From: Aquipuribacter nitratireducens
Lineage (GTDB): Bacteria; Actinomycetota; Actinomycetes; Actinomycetales; JBBAYJ01
Assembly: GCF_037860835.1 (NCBI RefSeq)
Contig: NZ_JBBEOG010000002.1
Span: 372,001 to 436,000, forward strand
Reading direction: 5' to 3'
DNA: 64,000 bases
Shown here in pieces: positions 1-9,133 of this stretch (the stretch's first letter is position 1; each line of letters starts with the position of its first letter). Made by a program: the position numbers and the translations under genes. A model generated the notes under the pieces. That model saw only the letters and a program-made list of their open reading frames with translations, was not told the origin of the DNA and did not search any database.

Positions 1-7
1 GGATCTG

Positions 8-2239
8 TCACCCCACGAGCGCCTCCTCCGGCGTCTCCGCACGGTGCCGCGGCTGCGGGACGACAGCGACGGCGGCGGGCTCCTCCCGCAGGCCGTAGCG
101 CTCCCACCAGCGGGCGAGCGGACCCGGCGCCCACCAGTTCGCGGACCCGACGAGCCGCATCGTCGCCGGCACCAGCAGCGCCCGGACCACCGTCGCGTCG
201 AGGAGCAGCGCGAAGGCGAGCCCCAGTCCGATCATCTGGATGAACGTGACGTCGCCGAGCATGAACCCGCCGACGACGAGGCCGAGGAGCAGGGCGGCCG
301 CCGTCACGATGCCGCCGGTGCGCTGCAGCCCGTTGGCGACCGCGGTCGTGTTGTCACCGGTGGCGTCCCACTCCTCCCGCATGCGGGAGAGGAGGAAGAC
401 CTCGTAGTCCATCGACAGCCCGAACGCGATCGCGACGATGACGACGAGCTGGCTCGTCTCGAGGAAGCCCGTCTCGGTGAAGCCGAGCACACCGGAGAGG
501 TTGCCCTCGCCGAACGCCCACACGAGCACCCCGAACGTGGCGGCGATCGTCGCGGTGTTGAGCAGCGCCGCCTTGACGGGCAGCAGGACCGAGCCGAAGG
601 CCCAGAACAGCAGCAGGAGCTCGGCGACGACGACGAACCCGACGGCGAGGGGGAGCCGGTCGGTGATGACGTCGAGCCGGTCGACGAAGTACGCGGTGTC
701 GCCGGTCACGAGGACGTCGACGCCGTCGACGGACACGTCGCGGAGGTCCGTGACGAGCTCGCGGGAGGCGGCGGAGAAGGGGTCCGAGTCGGCCAGCGGC
801 ACCGACAGGCGGACCGCCGTGCCGGACGTCGCCTCGACGCGCGCCGGCGTGCCGGCGGCGGCCTCGACGGCGTCGACGACGGCCGCCTGCTGCGTCGCGT
901 CGAGTGCCGAGCCGTCGGCGCCGACGGCGACGACCTGGGCGGCGTCGGTGGACAGCCACGGCAGCTGCTCGTCGACCGTCTCGGCGGCCTGTCGCGACTC
1001 GGCCCGCTCGGGCAGGGCCCGGACGTCGACCCCGCCGAGGCGCAGGTCGGCGACCGGGGCGACGAGGACGGCGAGCAGCGCGACGACGCCGACGACCACC
1101 ACGACCGGGCGGCGCATCACCCCGCGGGCGATGCGGGCCCACGCCCCGTCGGTGCGGTCGGCCCCGGCGCGGGTGCCGCGACGGAACGGCAGACCGACCG
1201 CGTCGACGCGCCTGCCGAGCAGCCGCAGGATCGCGGGGAGGACCGTGAGGGCCGCGAGCATGGCGAGCACGACGGCGGCGATGGCCCCGGTCCCGAGCGA
1301 GCGGACGAACATGAAGGGGAAGAACAGCATCGCCGCCAGCGACACGGCGACCGTCAGCCCGGAGACGAGGACGGTGCGTCCCGCCGTCGTGAGCGTCGCC
1401 TCGAGGGCGTCGGGCACGGGCCGGCCGGGCGTCAGCTCCTCGCGGAAGCGGGCGACGAGCAGGAGGCCGTAGTCGACGGCGAGGCCGAGCCCCAGTGCGG
1501 TGATGACGTTGACGCTGAAGATGCTGACGTCGGTCACCTCGCCGATCAGCGACACCATCCCGAAGGCCCCGACGATCGCGAACGCGCCGATGGCGAGGGG
1601 CAGCGACCCTGCGACGAGCCCCCCGAGGAACACGACGAGCAGCAGCAGGACGATCGGCACCATGACGCCCTCGGCGAGGGCGAGGTCGGCGCCGACCTGG
1701 CGGCTGATGTCGGCGTTGACCGCGGCGAGACCCCCGCGCCGGGTCTCGAGCGGGGACGGCGCGACGAGGTCGTCGGCGACCTCCTCCGCGTAGACCGCGG
1801 ACCGCTCGGCGTCGTCCTCGCCGACGAGGCGGACGAGCGCGACGACGGTCGTGCCGTCCGCGGAGACCAGCCCCGTCGCCGCCGGATCGGGCGCCGCCAG
1901 GGGGTTGACGACCTCGTCGACGACGTCCGCGTGCTCGGCGACGACGTCGTCGAGCGTCTGCGTGACCGCGTCGGCGAACTCCGGGTCCGCGACGGTCCGT
2001 CCGGGGCTGGTGTACGTCACGAGGACGTCGACGTCGGTGCGGCCGAGCTCCTCGGTGGAGACGGCGGCGGCGACCGACGACTCGCTGCGGGCGTCGTCGA
2101 AGCCGCCGTCCGTCGCCTTCCCGAAGAGTCCTCCGCCCATGGCGAAGGCGCTCCAGGCCGCGAGCGCGAGGGCGAGCCCCGCGAGGACCAGCACGAGGAC
2201 GGGGCGGCGGGAGATCCCGCGAGCCAGGGCAGACAACAT
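8..2239 (-). CDS. MMPL/RND-family membrane transporter
   Basis: Predicted inner-membrane RND-superfamily exporter of the MMPL (MmpL-like) type, moving lipids or hydrophobic compounds by proton motive force; the substrate cannot be told from sequence. The 743 residues show the duplicated layout: TM1 near residue 15, an extracellular domain to about 190, a block of five TM helices (about 190-345), a second copy starting near 375 with its own extracellular domain, and a final TM block (about 535-700) followed by a charged tail. The ATG is preceded by a GGAGG Shine-Dalgarno six bases upstream. It diverges from a TetR regulator across a short gap rich in GTGAAC/GTTC motifs, so it is probably that regulator's target. 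Family call is firm, substrate unknown. Confidence 0.92.
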   Translation of the reverse strand: MLSALARGISRRPVLVLVLAGLALALAAWSAFAMGGGLFGKATDGGFDDARSESSVAAAVSTEELGRTDVDVLVTYTSPGRTVADPEFADAVTQTLDDVVAEHADVVDEVVNPLAAPDPAATGLVSADGTTVVALVRLVGEDDAERSAVYAEEVADDLVAPSPLETRRGGLAAVNADISRQVGADLALAEGVMVPIVLLLLVVFLGGLVAGSLPLAIGAFAIVGAFGMVSLIGEVTDVSIFSVNVITALGLGLAVDYGLLLVARFREELTPGRPVPDALEATLTTAGRTVLVSGLTVAVSLAAMLFFPFMFVRSLGTGAIAAVVLAMLAALTVLPAILRLLGRRVDAVGLPFRRGTRAGADRTDGAWARIARGVMRRPVVVVVGVVALLAVLVAPVADLRLGGVDVRALPERAESRQAAETVDEQLPWLSTDAAQVVAVGADGSALDATQQAAVVDAVEAAAGTPARVEATSGTAVRLSVPLADSDPFSAASRELVTDLRDVSVDGVDVLVTGDTAYFVDRLDVITDRLPLAVGFVVVAELLLLFWAFGSVLLPVKAALLNTATIAATFGVLVWAFGEGNLSGVLGFTETGFLETSQLVVIVAIAFGLSMDYEVFLLSRMREEWDATGDNTTAVANGLQRTGGIVTAAALLLGLVVGGFMLGDVTFIQMIGLGLAFALLLDATVVRALLVPATMRLVGSANWWAPGPLARWWERYGLREEPAAVAVVPQPRHRAETPEEALVG

Positions 2240-2313
2240 GGGGATCCTCCGTAGACGATGTTCGTTTCGGTGAACGGTGTTCTCGACCGCCGTCGTGAAC
2301 TATGCTCTCGCTC
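2240..2313. promoter_or_regulatory. Divergent promoter/operator between transporter and TetR gene
   Basis: This gap holds GTGAAC at 2270-2275, 2295-2300 and 2314-2319, a perfect inverted repeat GAAC-ggt-GTTC at 2272-2282, and GTTC at 2260-2263 facing GAAC at 2272-2275. TATGCT at 2301-2306 lies seven bases before GTG 2314, fitting a -10 box of a leaderless tetR transcript. The palindromic GAAC/GTTC elements are the likely TetR-family operator, so autoregulation is inferred. Confidence 0.55.
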
Positions 2314-3051
2314 GTGAACACTGTCAACACATCGGAGGTGCGTTCTCCGGTCGTGCCCCGTCGGGACCGCCTGCGGGCGGCGACCGAGGCCGAGATCGTG
2401 ACGACGGCCCGGGAGCTGCTCGTCGAGGGCGGGCCGGCCGCCGTGACGGTGCGCGAGGTCGGGCGGCGCATGGGGATGACGGCGTCGGCGCTCTACCGCT
2501 ACGTCGACGGACTGGACGGTCTCGTCGACCGCCTCGCGGCGTCCTTCTTCGACGAGCTGACCGAGGCGCTGCAGGACCGGCTCACGGGCTCGGGGACGGC
2601 TGACGACGCCGGTGTCGGTGAGGCGCTGCTCACCGCCAGCCGCGCGTTCCGGGACTGGTGCGTCGCCCACCCGGCGGAGTTCGCGCTGATGTACGGCAGC
2701 GGCGTCCACCAGCTCGAGTCGGGCTGCCCGCGCACTGAGGCGGCGGGCGGGCGCTTCGGCCAGGTCTTCCTCGGGCTGCTCGTCGACGGGCTCGGTCGGG
2801 GCGCTGCGGCACCGCCCACGACGGCGCCCGCGGGCCCCGACGTGTTCGACGTCCTCCCGGGTCCGCTCGGCGAGCGCTTCGCCCGGGCCTGGGTCCGGCT
2901 CCTCGGCGTCGTCATGGTCGAGGTGATCGGCCGGCTCGGGCACACCGGCGCCGACCCCGAGGTCGTCTTCGAGGCGGAGATGGCCGACTGCGCCCGTGAC
3001 ATCGTGCAGGTGCTGCAGGACCAGCGGGAGGGCGCGCCCGATCGGGCGTGA
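2314..3051 (+). CDS. TetR/AcrR-family transcriptional regulator
   Basis: One-component DNA-binding repressor, 245 residues. The N-terminal TetR helix-turn-helix spans roughly residues 15-65 (core GMTASALYRYVDG), followed by an all-helical ligand-binding and dimerisation domain resembling the WHG-type TetR C-terminal domain. GTG 2314 is chosen because a TATGCT -10-like box sits seven bases upstream; an ATG at 2302 and a GTG at 2353 (with GGAGGT at 2334-2339) are alternatives. It diverges from the MMPL transporter and probably represses it. The inducer is unknown. Confidence 0.9.
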   Translation: MNTVNTSEVRSPVVPRRDRLRAATEAEIVTTARELLVEGGPAAVTVREVGRRMGMTASALYRYVDGLDGLVDRLAASFFDELTEALQDRLTGSGTADDAGVGEALLTASRAFRDWCVAHPAEFALMYGSGVHQLESGCPRTEAAGGRFGQVFLGLLVDGLGRGAAAPPTTAPAGPDVFDVLPGPLGERFARAWVRLLGVVMVEVIGRLGHTGADPEVVFEAEMADCARDIVQVLQDQREGAPDRA

Positions 3052-3099
3052 GCGGGACCGGTCCGCGACCACCCCCACCCCCGTGTCCGGCGGTCCTGA

Positions 3100-3105
3100 C
3101 ACACT
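3100..3105 (+). promoter_or_regulatory. -10-like box of hom
   Basis: CACACT ends seven bases before the GTG start of hom, and no Shine-Dalgarno is visible, so leaderless transcription of the thr operon is inferred. Confidence 0.4.
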
Positions 3106-3112
3106 GCGGCGC

Positions 3113-4417
3113 GTGGAACCCGTCCGAGTCGCCCTCCTCGGCTGCGGCGTCGTCGGCTCCGAGGTCGCCCGGCTGCTCCGCGAGCAGCACGACGACCTCG
3201 CCGCACGCGTCGGGGCACCGCTGGAGCTCGTCGGCATCGCCGTGCGCCGGCCGGAGCGCGAGCGGCCGGGCGTCGACCCGTCGCTGCTCACCGCGGACGC
3301 CGAGGACCTCGTCCGCCGCGCCGACGTCGTCGTCGAGGTCGTCGGGGGCATCGAGCCGGTCCGCTCGCTGCTCCACGAGGCGTTCCGCCACGGCGCGGGG
3401 GTCGTGACGGCCAACAAGATGCTCCTCGCCGAGCACGGGCCCGAGCTCTTCGAGGCCGCGCGCGCCGCCGACGTCGACCTCTACTACGAGGCCGCCGTCG
3501 CGGGCGCGATCCCCCTCATCCGACCGCTGCGCGAGTCGCTCGCCGGGGACCGGGTGCGCCGCTTCCTCGGCATCGTCAACGGGACGACGAACTACGTCCT
3601 CGACCAGATGGACACGACCGGCGCGGGCTTCGCCGACGCCGTGGAGCGCGCCCAGGCGCTCGGCTACGCCGAGGCGGACCCCACAGCGGACGTCGAGGGC
3701 TACGACGCCGCCAGCAAGGCCGCCATCCTCGCGAGCCTCGCCTTCCACACCCGGGTGCCCGGCGACGCGGTCCACCGCGAGGGCATCACCGGGGTGACGG
3801 CCGCCGACGTCGCGGCGGCCGCCCGGCTCGGCTGCGTCGTCAAGCTGCTCGCCATCGGGGAGCGCGTGCCGGCCGGCGCCGACGGCGGCCCGGAGGGGGT
3901 GACGGTGCGGGTGCACCCGGCGTTCGTGCCGCGCAGCCACCCCCTGGCCGGTGTCCGCGGACCCTTCAACGCGGTCTTCGTCGAGGCCGAGGCCGCGGGC
4001 GAGCTCATGTTCTACGGACCCGGCGCCGGCGGCACACCGACAGCCGGTGCCGTCCTCGGCGACGTCGTCGCCGTGGCCCGCCACCGCGTCCACGGCGGTC
4101 GCGGCCCGGGGGAGTCGGCGTACGCGGACCTCCCGGCGCTGCCGATGTCGCGTGTCCTGACGCGCTACCACGTGCGGCTCGAGGTCGCCGACCGGCCGGG
4201 TGTGCTCGCGCGCGTCGCCGACGCGTTCGCGGCGCACGGCGTGTCGATCGAGCAGGTGCGGCAGCAGGCCGTCGGCGAGGGCCCCGACCGCACCGCGGAG
4301 CTCGTCGTCGTCACGCACGTCGCCCCCGACACCTCGTTGAGCGAGACCGTCGAGGACCTCGCGCACCTCGACGCGGTGCTCGACGTCACCTCCGTCATGC
4401 GCGTCGAGGGGGAGTGA
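3113..4417 (+). CDS. hom: Homoserine dehydrogenase
   Basis: Catalyses NAD(P)H-dependent reduction of aspartate semialdehyde to homoserine in threonine/methionine synthesis. The 434 residues begin with a Rossmann nucleotide-binding motif ([15 protein letters not shown], residues 6-20). The catalytic domain carries [11 protein letters not shown] and the [13 protein letters not shown] signature. A C-terminal ACT domain ([17 protein letters not shown]) is typical of the feedback-regulated Gram-positive form. GTG 3113 is chosen because the Rossmann strand begins immediately after it; the frame runs further upstream without homology. The stop overlaps the thrC start, giving the order hom-thrC-thrB. 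Confidence 0.96.
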   Translation: MEPVRVALLGCGVVGSEVARLLREQHDDLAARVGAPLELVGIAVRRPERERPGVDPSLLTADAEDLVRRADVVVEVVGGIEPVRSLLHEAFRHGAGVVTANKMLLAEHGPELFEAARAADVDLYYEAAVAGAIPLIRPLRESLAGDRVRRFLGIVNGTTNYVLDQMDTTGAGFADAVERAQALGYAEADPTADVEGYDAASKAAILASLAFHTRVPGDAVHREGITGVTAADVAAAARLGCVVKLLAIGERVPAGADGGPEGVTVRVHPAFVPRSHPLAGVRGPFNAVFVEAEAAGELMFYGPGAGGTPTAGAVLGDVVAVARHRVHGGRGPGESAYADLPALPMSRVLTRYHVRLEVADRPGVLARVADAFAAHGVSIEQVRQQAVGEGPDRTAELVVVTHVAPDTSLSETVEDLAHLDAVLDVTSVMRVEGE

Positions 4418-5499
4418 TGGCGGCTCCCTGGCGCGGTGTCATCCCCGAGTACCGCGAGCGGCTCCCGCTCGTCGGTGCGCTCGCCCCCGGCTCCCGCGAC
4501 GTCACGCTCGCGGAGGGCGGCACGCCGCTCGTGCCGGCACCTGCTCTGTCGGAGCGGCTCGGCTGCGAGGTCCGGCTCAAGGTCGAGGGCTGCAACCCGA
4601 CGGGCTCCTTCAAGGACCGCGGGATGACGACCGCTATCACGGTCGCCGTCGCCGGCGGCGCGCGGGCCGTCGTGTGCGCGAGCACCGGCAACACCTCCGC
4701 CTCGGCGGCCGCGTACGCGACGGCAGCCGGCCTGCGCTGTGCCGTGCTGGTGCCGGACGGGAAGATCGCGATGGGAAAGCTCGCCCAGGCCGTCGCCCAC
4801 GGCGCCACGCTCCTGCAGGTCGACGGCAACTTCGACGACTGCCTCACCGTCGCGCGGAAGCTCTCCGAGGCCTACCCCGTCGAGCTCGTCAACAGCGTCA
4901 ACCCCGCGCGCATCGAGGGGCAGAAGACGGCGGCCTTCGAGGTCGTCGACGTGCTCGGTGACGCCCCGGACGTCCACTGCCTGCCCGTGGGGAACGCCGG
5001 CAACATCACGGCGTACTGGAAGGGCTACACCGAGTACGCCGACGACGGACCCGCCACCCGGCGTCCCCGCATGTGGGGGTTCCAGGCCGCCGGCGCCGCG
5101 CCCATCGTCAAGGGGCACCCGGTCGACCAGCCCGAGACCATCGCGACGGCCATCCGGATCGGCAACCCCGCGAGCTGGGAGCAGGCCGTGGCCGCCCGCG
5201 AGGAGTCCGGCGGGGTGATCGAGGCCGTCACCGACGAGCAGATCCTCGCCGCGCACCGGTGGCTGTCCGCCCGCGAGGGCGTGTTCGTCGAGCCCGCGTC
5301 GGCCGCCGGGGTGGCCGGCCTCCTGCAGCGGCACGCGGCGGGGCAGGTCGACCCCGGCCAGCGCATCGTCGTCACCGTCACCGGCCACGGTCTCAAGGAC
5401 CCGCAGTGGGCCCTGCGCGGCGAGGACGGCACGCCCGTGCAGCCGGTGCGCGTGGGCTCCGACACCGTCGAGGTCGCGGGCGCCCTGGGGCTCGCGTGA
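4417..5499 (+). CDS. thrC: Threonine synthase
   Basis: PLP-dependent enzyme converting O-phosphohomoserine to L-threonine in the cytoplasm. The 360 residues are a fold-type II protein with the PLP lysine in GSFKDRG (K66) and the phosphate-binding loop near [13 protein letters not shown]. This is the short form usual in Actinobacteria. The hom stop (TGA 4415-4417) overlaps this ATG in TGATG; a GTG directly before it at 4414 is equally possible. The 3' end overlaps thrB by four bases, so the three genes are translationally coupled. Confidence 0.96.
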   Translation: MAAPWRGVIPEYRERLPLVGALAPGSRDVTLAEGGTPLVPAPALSERLGCEVRLKVEGCNPTGSFKDRGMTTAITVAVAGGARAVVCASTGNTSASAAAYATAAGLRCAVLVPDGKIAMGKLAQAVAHGATLLQVDGNFDDCLTVARKLSEAYPVELVNSVNPARIEGQKTAAFEVVDVLGDAPDVHCLPVGNAGNITAYWKGYTEYADDGPATRRPRMWGFQAAGAAPIVKGHPVDQPETIATAIRIGNPASWEQAVAAREESGGVIEAVTDEQILAAHRWLSAREGVFVEPASAAGVAGLLQRHAAGQVDPGQRIVVTVTGHGLKDPQWALRGEDGTPVQPVRVGSDTVEVAGALGLA

Positions 5500-6455
5500 C
5501 GCAGGGGCACCGGGCGCTCGCCGCCGCCCGCGTCCGCGTCGACGTCGCCGGGTCGTCGGCGAACCTCGGGCCCGGCTTCGACGCCGTCGGCCTCGCCCTC
5601 GAGCTCCGCGACGTCGTCGAGACCCGCTGCACGCCCGCGAGCGACCCGCAGGCGCCGCGCACCTCGGTGCACGTCTCGGGCGAGGGCGCGGGCGAGGTGC
5701 CGACCGACGACCGGCACCTCGTCGCGCGCTGGGTGCGGGGCGGGCTCGCCGGCCTGGGCGCGGGCGCGGACCACCTCGACCTCGACCTCACGTGCCGCAA
5801 CGCCGTGCCGCACGGGCGTGGCCTCGGCTCGTCGGCGACCGCCGTCGTCGCGGGCCTCCTCACGGCGTGGACGCTCGTCCACGGCGAGGCCGAGCAGGCC
5901 GGCGCTCTCACGCGCGCGGGGTGGCTCGTGTCGAGCTCCGCCGCCGCGGAGGGCCACGGCGACAACGCCGCGGCCAGCGTGCTCGGTGGGGCCGTGCTCG
6001 CGTGGGCCGACGCCGGTGGCTACCGCGCGGTCCCGCTCGAGGTGTCCGACGGGCTGGCGCTCGTCACGTGCGTGCCCGGGGAGGTGCTGCTCACCGACGT
6101 CGCCCGGGCCCTGCTGCCGGCGACGGTGCCGCACGCGGACGCCGCCTTCACCGGGGCGCGTGCCGGGCTCCTCGTCCACGCCCTGCGGGGGCACGCCGAC
6201 CTGCTGCTGGCGGCCACGGAGGACCGGATCCACCAGTCCCAGCGCTCCGGCGCCATGCCCGGCAGCGCGGAGCTGCTGGCGGCCCTGCGCGCCGAGGGCG
6301 TGGCGGCGTGCGTGTCGGGGGCCGGCCCGTCCCTGCTGTGCCTCGGGTCCACCGCCGCCACGGTGCAGCAGGTCGCGGACACCGTCGCGCCCGGCGCCTG
6401 GCAGGTCGACGCACGTCCGGTCGGGGGACCCGCTCGGGCGGAGGTGCTCGGCTGA
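5496..6455 (+). CDS. thrB: Homoserine kinase
   Basis: GHMP-superfamily kinase that phosphorylates homoserine with ATP to give the ThrC substrate. Evidence over 319 residues: the N-terminal substrate loop [19 protein letters not shown], the GHMP ATP-binding motif [16 protein letters not shown], and a C-terminal glycine-rich motif near [14 protein letters not shown] 5496 overlaps the thrC stop in GTGA. The stop codon lies inside the loop-stem boundary of a strong hairpin (6441-6462) that may end the operon. Confidence 0.95.
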   Translation: MTQGHRALAAARVRVDVAGSSANLGPGFDAVGLALELRDVVETRCTPASDPQAPRTSVHVSGEGAGEVPTDDRHLVARWVRGGLAGLGAGADHLDLDLTCRNAVPHGRGLGSSATAVVAGLLTAWTLVHGEAEQAGALTRAGWLVSSSAAAEGHGDNAAASVLGGAVLAWADAGGYRAVPLEVSDGLALVTCVPGEVLLTDVARALLPATVPHADAAFTGARAGLLVHALRGHADLLLAATEDRIHQSQRSGAMPGSAELLAALRAEGVAACVSGAGPSLLCLGSTAATVQQVADTVAPGAWQVDARPVGGPARAEVLG

Positions 6456-6470
6456 GCACCTCCGGGTGCT
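6441..6470 (+). terminator. Two mutually exclusive hairpins at the thrB end
   Basis: GAGGTGCTC (6441-6449) and GAGCACCTC (6454-6462) form a perfect 9-bp stem with a 4-nt loop straddling the thrB stop. AGCACC (6455-6460) can instead pair with GGTGCT (6465-6470), giving a 6-bp stem that uses part of the same strand. There is no U-tract. It may act as the thr-operon terminator or as a switch upstream of rho. Confidence 0.5.
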
Positions 6471-6488
6471 ACCGTTCGTCGTACGACG
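6467..6488 (+). promoter_or_regulatory. rho: Candidate rho promoter with palindrome
   Basis: TGC-TACCGT (6467-6475) reads as an extended -10 box. A perfect 12-bp palindrome, CGTCGTACGACG, follows at 6477-6488, close to the expected transcription start. This leaves a leader of about 150 nt before rho. No clear -35 is visible. Confidence 0.35.
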
Positions 6489-6629
6489 GGGGTCTCTCAC
6501 GACACCGTTCCCGTCGTTCTCGCAGCCGGCAGAAGCCGTTCCGACAGGATCGTCCGCCCTGCGGCTGCCCCAGACCGCCGTGCCCGTCACGAGGCCGGCG
6601 GAGCAACGGAATCCGAAGGAAGGACCTTC

Positions 6630-8708
6630 GTGACAGACACCCACGACGCCGTGGCCAGCGTGCCCGGCGCACCGGCGGGCACGGCCGACCTCGGCCGACT
6701 CAAGGTGGCCGAGCTCCAGGCCGTCGCCGCCCGCCTCGGCATCAGCGGGGCCGGCCGCATGCGCAAGGCCGAGCTGCTCGCCGCCGTCCGTGAGCGCACC
6801 GACGGTGGCGCACCGACCCGCAACGGTGCGGGCGAGCGTGCTCCCCGGCGCCGCGCCGAGGCCCCGGCGACCGGGGCCCCCGCCGACGGGGACGACCGTC
6901 CCGCCGCCCCTGCGGGCGACGACCGGTCCGACGCCCCGGCGGAGCCGACGCTGCCCCAACCCGCCCGCGCCCGCGAGGCGAGCGACGACCGGGACGCGCG
7001 CGGCGACCGGGACGACCGCGCCGACGAGCGTCGCGCCTCGCAGAGCCGCGCCCGCCGCCGGGCGCAGCTCGACGCCGAGGCCGCCGTGCAGGAGGCCGTC
7101 CTCAAGGCCGAGCCGATCCTGCCCGACCTCCCACCGCGCGGGGAGGACACCGCCCAGCGTCGGCAGACCGCCCGGCAGGAACGCCTCGCTCGGCTGCGCG
7201 AGCGCACCCAGGACCAGCGGGCTCAGGACCAGCGGGGTCAGGACCAGCGGGGCCAGGACCACCAGCGTGGTCAGGACCACCAGCGTGGTCAGGACAACCA
7301 GCGTGGTCAGGAAAACCAGCGCGGCCAGGACGACCAGCGCGGCCCGCAGCAGCCGGAGTCCCGTGACCAGCAGCGCGACCAGGACCGCGACGACCGTGAC
7401 GGGCGCGGTCCGGACGCCGGCCGCGACGACTACGACGACGAGCGCGGCAGCAGGCGCCGCCGCGGCCGCAACCGCCAGCGCGACAAGCGCGAGCGCCAGC
7501 GCGGCGACAACGAGCCGGACGTGCGCGAGGACGACGTGCTCGTGCCGGTGGCCGGCATCGTCGACATCCTCGAGAACTACGCCTTCGTCCGGACGAGCGG
7601 CTACCTGCCCGGCCCGCACGACGTCTACGTCTCGCTCGGTCAGGTGAAGAAGTACGGCCTGCGCAAGGGCGACGCCGTCGTCGGGCAGGTCCGTCAGGAG
7701 CGCCCCGGCGAGGAGCGTCGGCAGAAGTACAACGCCCTCGTCCGCGTCGACACCGTCAACGGCACCTCCCCGGAGGACGCCCGCGGCCGCGACGAGTTCG
7801 GCAAGCTGACGCCGCTGTACCCGCAGAGCCGGCTGCGGCTGGAGTCCGAGCCGGGCCAGCTGACGACGCGGATCATCGACCTCGTCGCGCCGATCGGCAA
7901 GGGCCAGCGGGGCCTCATCGTGTCCCCGCCGAAGGCGGGCAAGACCCTCGTCCTCCAGGCGATCGCGAACGCCATCACGCGGAACAACCCGGAGTGCCAC
8001 CTCATGGTCGTCCTCGTCGACGAGCGACCGGAGGAGGTCACCGACATGCAGCGGACCGTCAAGGGCGAGGTCATCGCCTCGACCTTCGACAGGCCCGCGG
8101 ACGACCACACGACGGTCGCCGAGCTCGCGATCGAGCGGGCGAAGCGGCTGGTGGAGCTCGGTCACGACGTCGTCGTGCTGCTCGACTCCATCACGCGCCT
8201 CGGTCGCGCCTACAACCTCGCCGCGCCGGCGAGCGGGCGCATCCTGTCCGGCGGTGTCGACTCCAGCGCCCTCTACCCGCCCAAGCGGTTCTTCGGCGCG
8301 GCCCGCAACATCGAGAACGGGGGGTCGCTCACCATCCTCGCGACGGCCCTCGTCGAGACCGGCTCGAAGATGGACGAGGTGATCTTCGAGGAGTTCAAGG
8401 GCACGGGGAACATGGAGCTGCGCCTCTCGCGGCAGCTCGCCGACAAGCGCATCTTCCCCGCGGTCGACGTCAACGCCTCCGGCACCCGTCGGGAGGAGAT
8501 CCTCCTCGCGGCCGACGAGCTGAAGATCATGTGGCAGCTGCGGCGGGTGCTCGGTGCGCTGGACGCGCAGCAGGCCGTCGAGCTGCTCCTCGACCGGCTC
8601 CGCAAGACCCGGTCGAACACCGAGTTCCTCCTCACCGTCGGCAAGACCGCCCCCGGGCACACCAACGGCCACCACACGGGCCAGCACGGGAATCACGACG
8701 ACGACTGA
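6630..8708 (+). CDS. rho: Transcription termination factor Rho
   Basis: Hexameric RNA-dependent ATPase/translocase that ends transcription. At 692 residues it is much longer than the E. coli protein (about 420) because of an actinobacterial-type insertion. Residues 15-60 are the Rho N-terminal SAP-like domain (LGRLKVAELQAVAARLGI). About residues 60-300 are low-complexity Arg/Asp/Gln-rich sequence with QDQRG/QDHQRG repeats. The cold-shock-like primary RNA site follows (GIVDILENYAFVRTSGYL), then the RecA-like ATPase with Walker A PPKAGKT and VLVDERPEEVTDM. GTG 6630 has an AGGAAGGA Shine-Dalgarno. The long intergenic leader suggests autoregulation, as known for rho elsewhere. Confidence 0.97.
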   Translation: MTDTHDAVASVPGAPAGTADLGRLKVAELQAVAARLGISGAGRMRKAELLAAVRERTDGGAPTRNGAGERAPRRRAEAPATGAPADGDDRPAAPAGDDRSDAPAEPTLPQPARAREASDDRDARGDRDDRADERRASQSRARRRAQLDAEAAVQEAVLKAEPILPDLPPRGEDTAQRRQTARQERLARLRERTQDQRAQDQRGQDQRGQDHQRGQDHQRGQDNQRGQENQRGQDDQRGPQQPESRDQQRDQDRDDRDGRGPDAGRDDYDDERGSRRRRGRNRQRDKRERQRGDNEPDVREDDVLVPVAGIVDILENYAFVRTSGYLPGPHDVYVSLGQVKKYGLRKGDAVVGQVRQERPGEERRQKYNALVRVDTVNGTSPEDARGRDEFGKLTPLYPQSRLRLESEPGQLTTRIIDLVAPIGKGQRGLIVSPPKAGKTLVLQAIANAITRNNPECHLMVVLVDERPEEVTDMQRTVKGEVIASTFDRPADDHTTVAELAIERAKRLVELGHDVVVLLDSITRLGRAYNLAAPASGRILSGGVDSSALYPPKRFFGAARNIENGGSLTILATALVETGSKMDEVIFEEFKGTGNMELRLSRQLADKRIFPAVDVNASGTRREEILLAADELKIMWQLRRVLGALDAQQAVELLLDRLRKTRSNTEFLLTVGKTAPGHTNGHHTGQHGNHDDD
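7209..7343 (+). repeat. In-frame tandem repeats inside rho
   Basis: Three 15-bp units (QDQRA/QDQRG) at 7209-7253 are followed by five 18-bp units (QDHQRG, QDHQRG, QDNQRG, QENQRG, QDDQRG) at 7254-7343. All unit lengths are multiples of three, so copy-number slippage would change the length of the disordered RNA-binding insert without breaking the frame. Confidence 0.9.
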
Positions 8709-8733
8709 GGCATTGACCAGGCCGTGACGCCGG

Positions 8734-8753
8734 AGCCGCTGGTCCCAGCGGCT
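8734..8753 (+). terminator. Hairpin downstream of rho
   Basis: AGCCGCTG and CAGCGGCT form a perfect 8-bp stem with loop GTCC, 25 nt after the rho stop. No U-run follows, so it may be a weak terminator or an RNA-stabilising hairpin. Confidence 0.45.
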
Positions 8754-8765
8754 GCGCGGATGCGT

Positions 8766-8771
8766 CACACT
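8766..8771 (+). promoter_or_regulatory. Candidate -10 box of rpmE
   Basis: CACACT lies about 69 bases before the rpmE ATG, implying a leader of roughly 60 nt. The assignment rests only on similarity to the same hexamer in front of other genes here. Confidence 0.3.
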
Positions 8772-8839
8772 GGTCCCCGACCGGTCCCGGTTCACGTGCC
8801 CGTTGCACGACCCGGCGACCACCAGAGCGAGGAGACACC

Positions 8840-9058
8840 ATGAAGTCCGACATCCACCCCGAGTACGTCACCACCACCGTGACGTGCACGTGCGGCAACA
8901 CCTTCACGACCCGCAGCACGGCGCAGAGCGGCAAGATCAACGCCGACGTCTGCAGCCAGTGCCACCCCTTCTACACCGGCAAGCAGAAGCTGCTCGACAC
9001 CGGTGGCCGCGTCGCGCGCTTCGAGAAGCGCTACGGCAAGAAGGCCGACGCCAAGTAG
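8840..9058 (+). CDS. rpmE: 50S ribosomal protein L31 (zinc form)
   Basis: Large-subunit ribosomal protein of 72 residues. It keeps the zinc-binding cysteines (CTCG near residue 16 and CSQC near residue 37), so this is the C+ form, which serves as a zinc store; the zinc-independent paralogue is not in the window. The HPFYTGKQK signature identifies L31. A GAGGAG Shine-Dalgarno sits five bases before the ATG. It is flanked by a hairpin after rho and a strong terminator-like hairpin downstream, so it is probably transcribed alone. Confidence 0.97.
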   Translation: MKSDIHPEYVTTTVTCTCGNTFTTRSTAQSGKINADVCSQCHPFYTGKQKLLDTGGRVARFEKRYGKKADAK

Positions 9059-9066
9059 GACCCGTC

Positions 9067-9104
9067 GACGGCGCCCGTCCCGCACCCGCGGGGCGGGCGC
9101 CGTC
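9067..9104 (+). terminator. Terminator-like hairpin after rpmE
   Basis: GACGGCGCCCG (9067-9077) pairs perfectly with CGGGCGCCGTC (9094-9104), an 11-bp GC-rich stem starting eight bases after the rpmE stop. As often in high-GC actinobacteria it lacks a U-tract. Confidence 0.65.
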
Positions 9105-9133
9105 GTCGTGAGGCGAGGGAGACAGCACCGACC

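Noticed and set aside
44-2254. Long plus-strand open frame opposite the MMPL gene
   Set aside because: It is the antisense of a clear membrane transporter; its product is Arg/Asp/Glu-rich low complexity typical of GC-rich shadow frames.
5025-8822. 1265-codon minus-strand open frame across thrC-thrB-rho
   Set aside because: All three plus-strand genes have intact family motifs; the opposite frame has no homology and exists only because stop codons are rare at this GC content.
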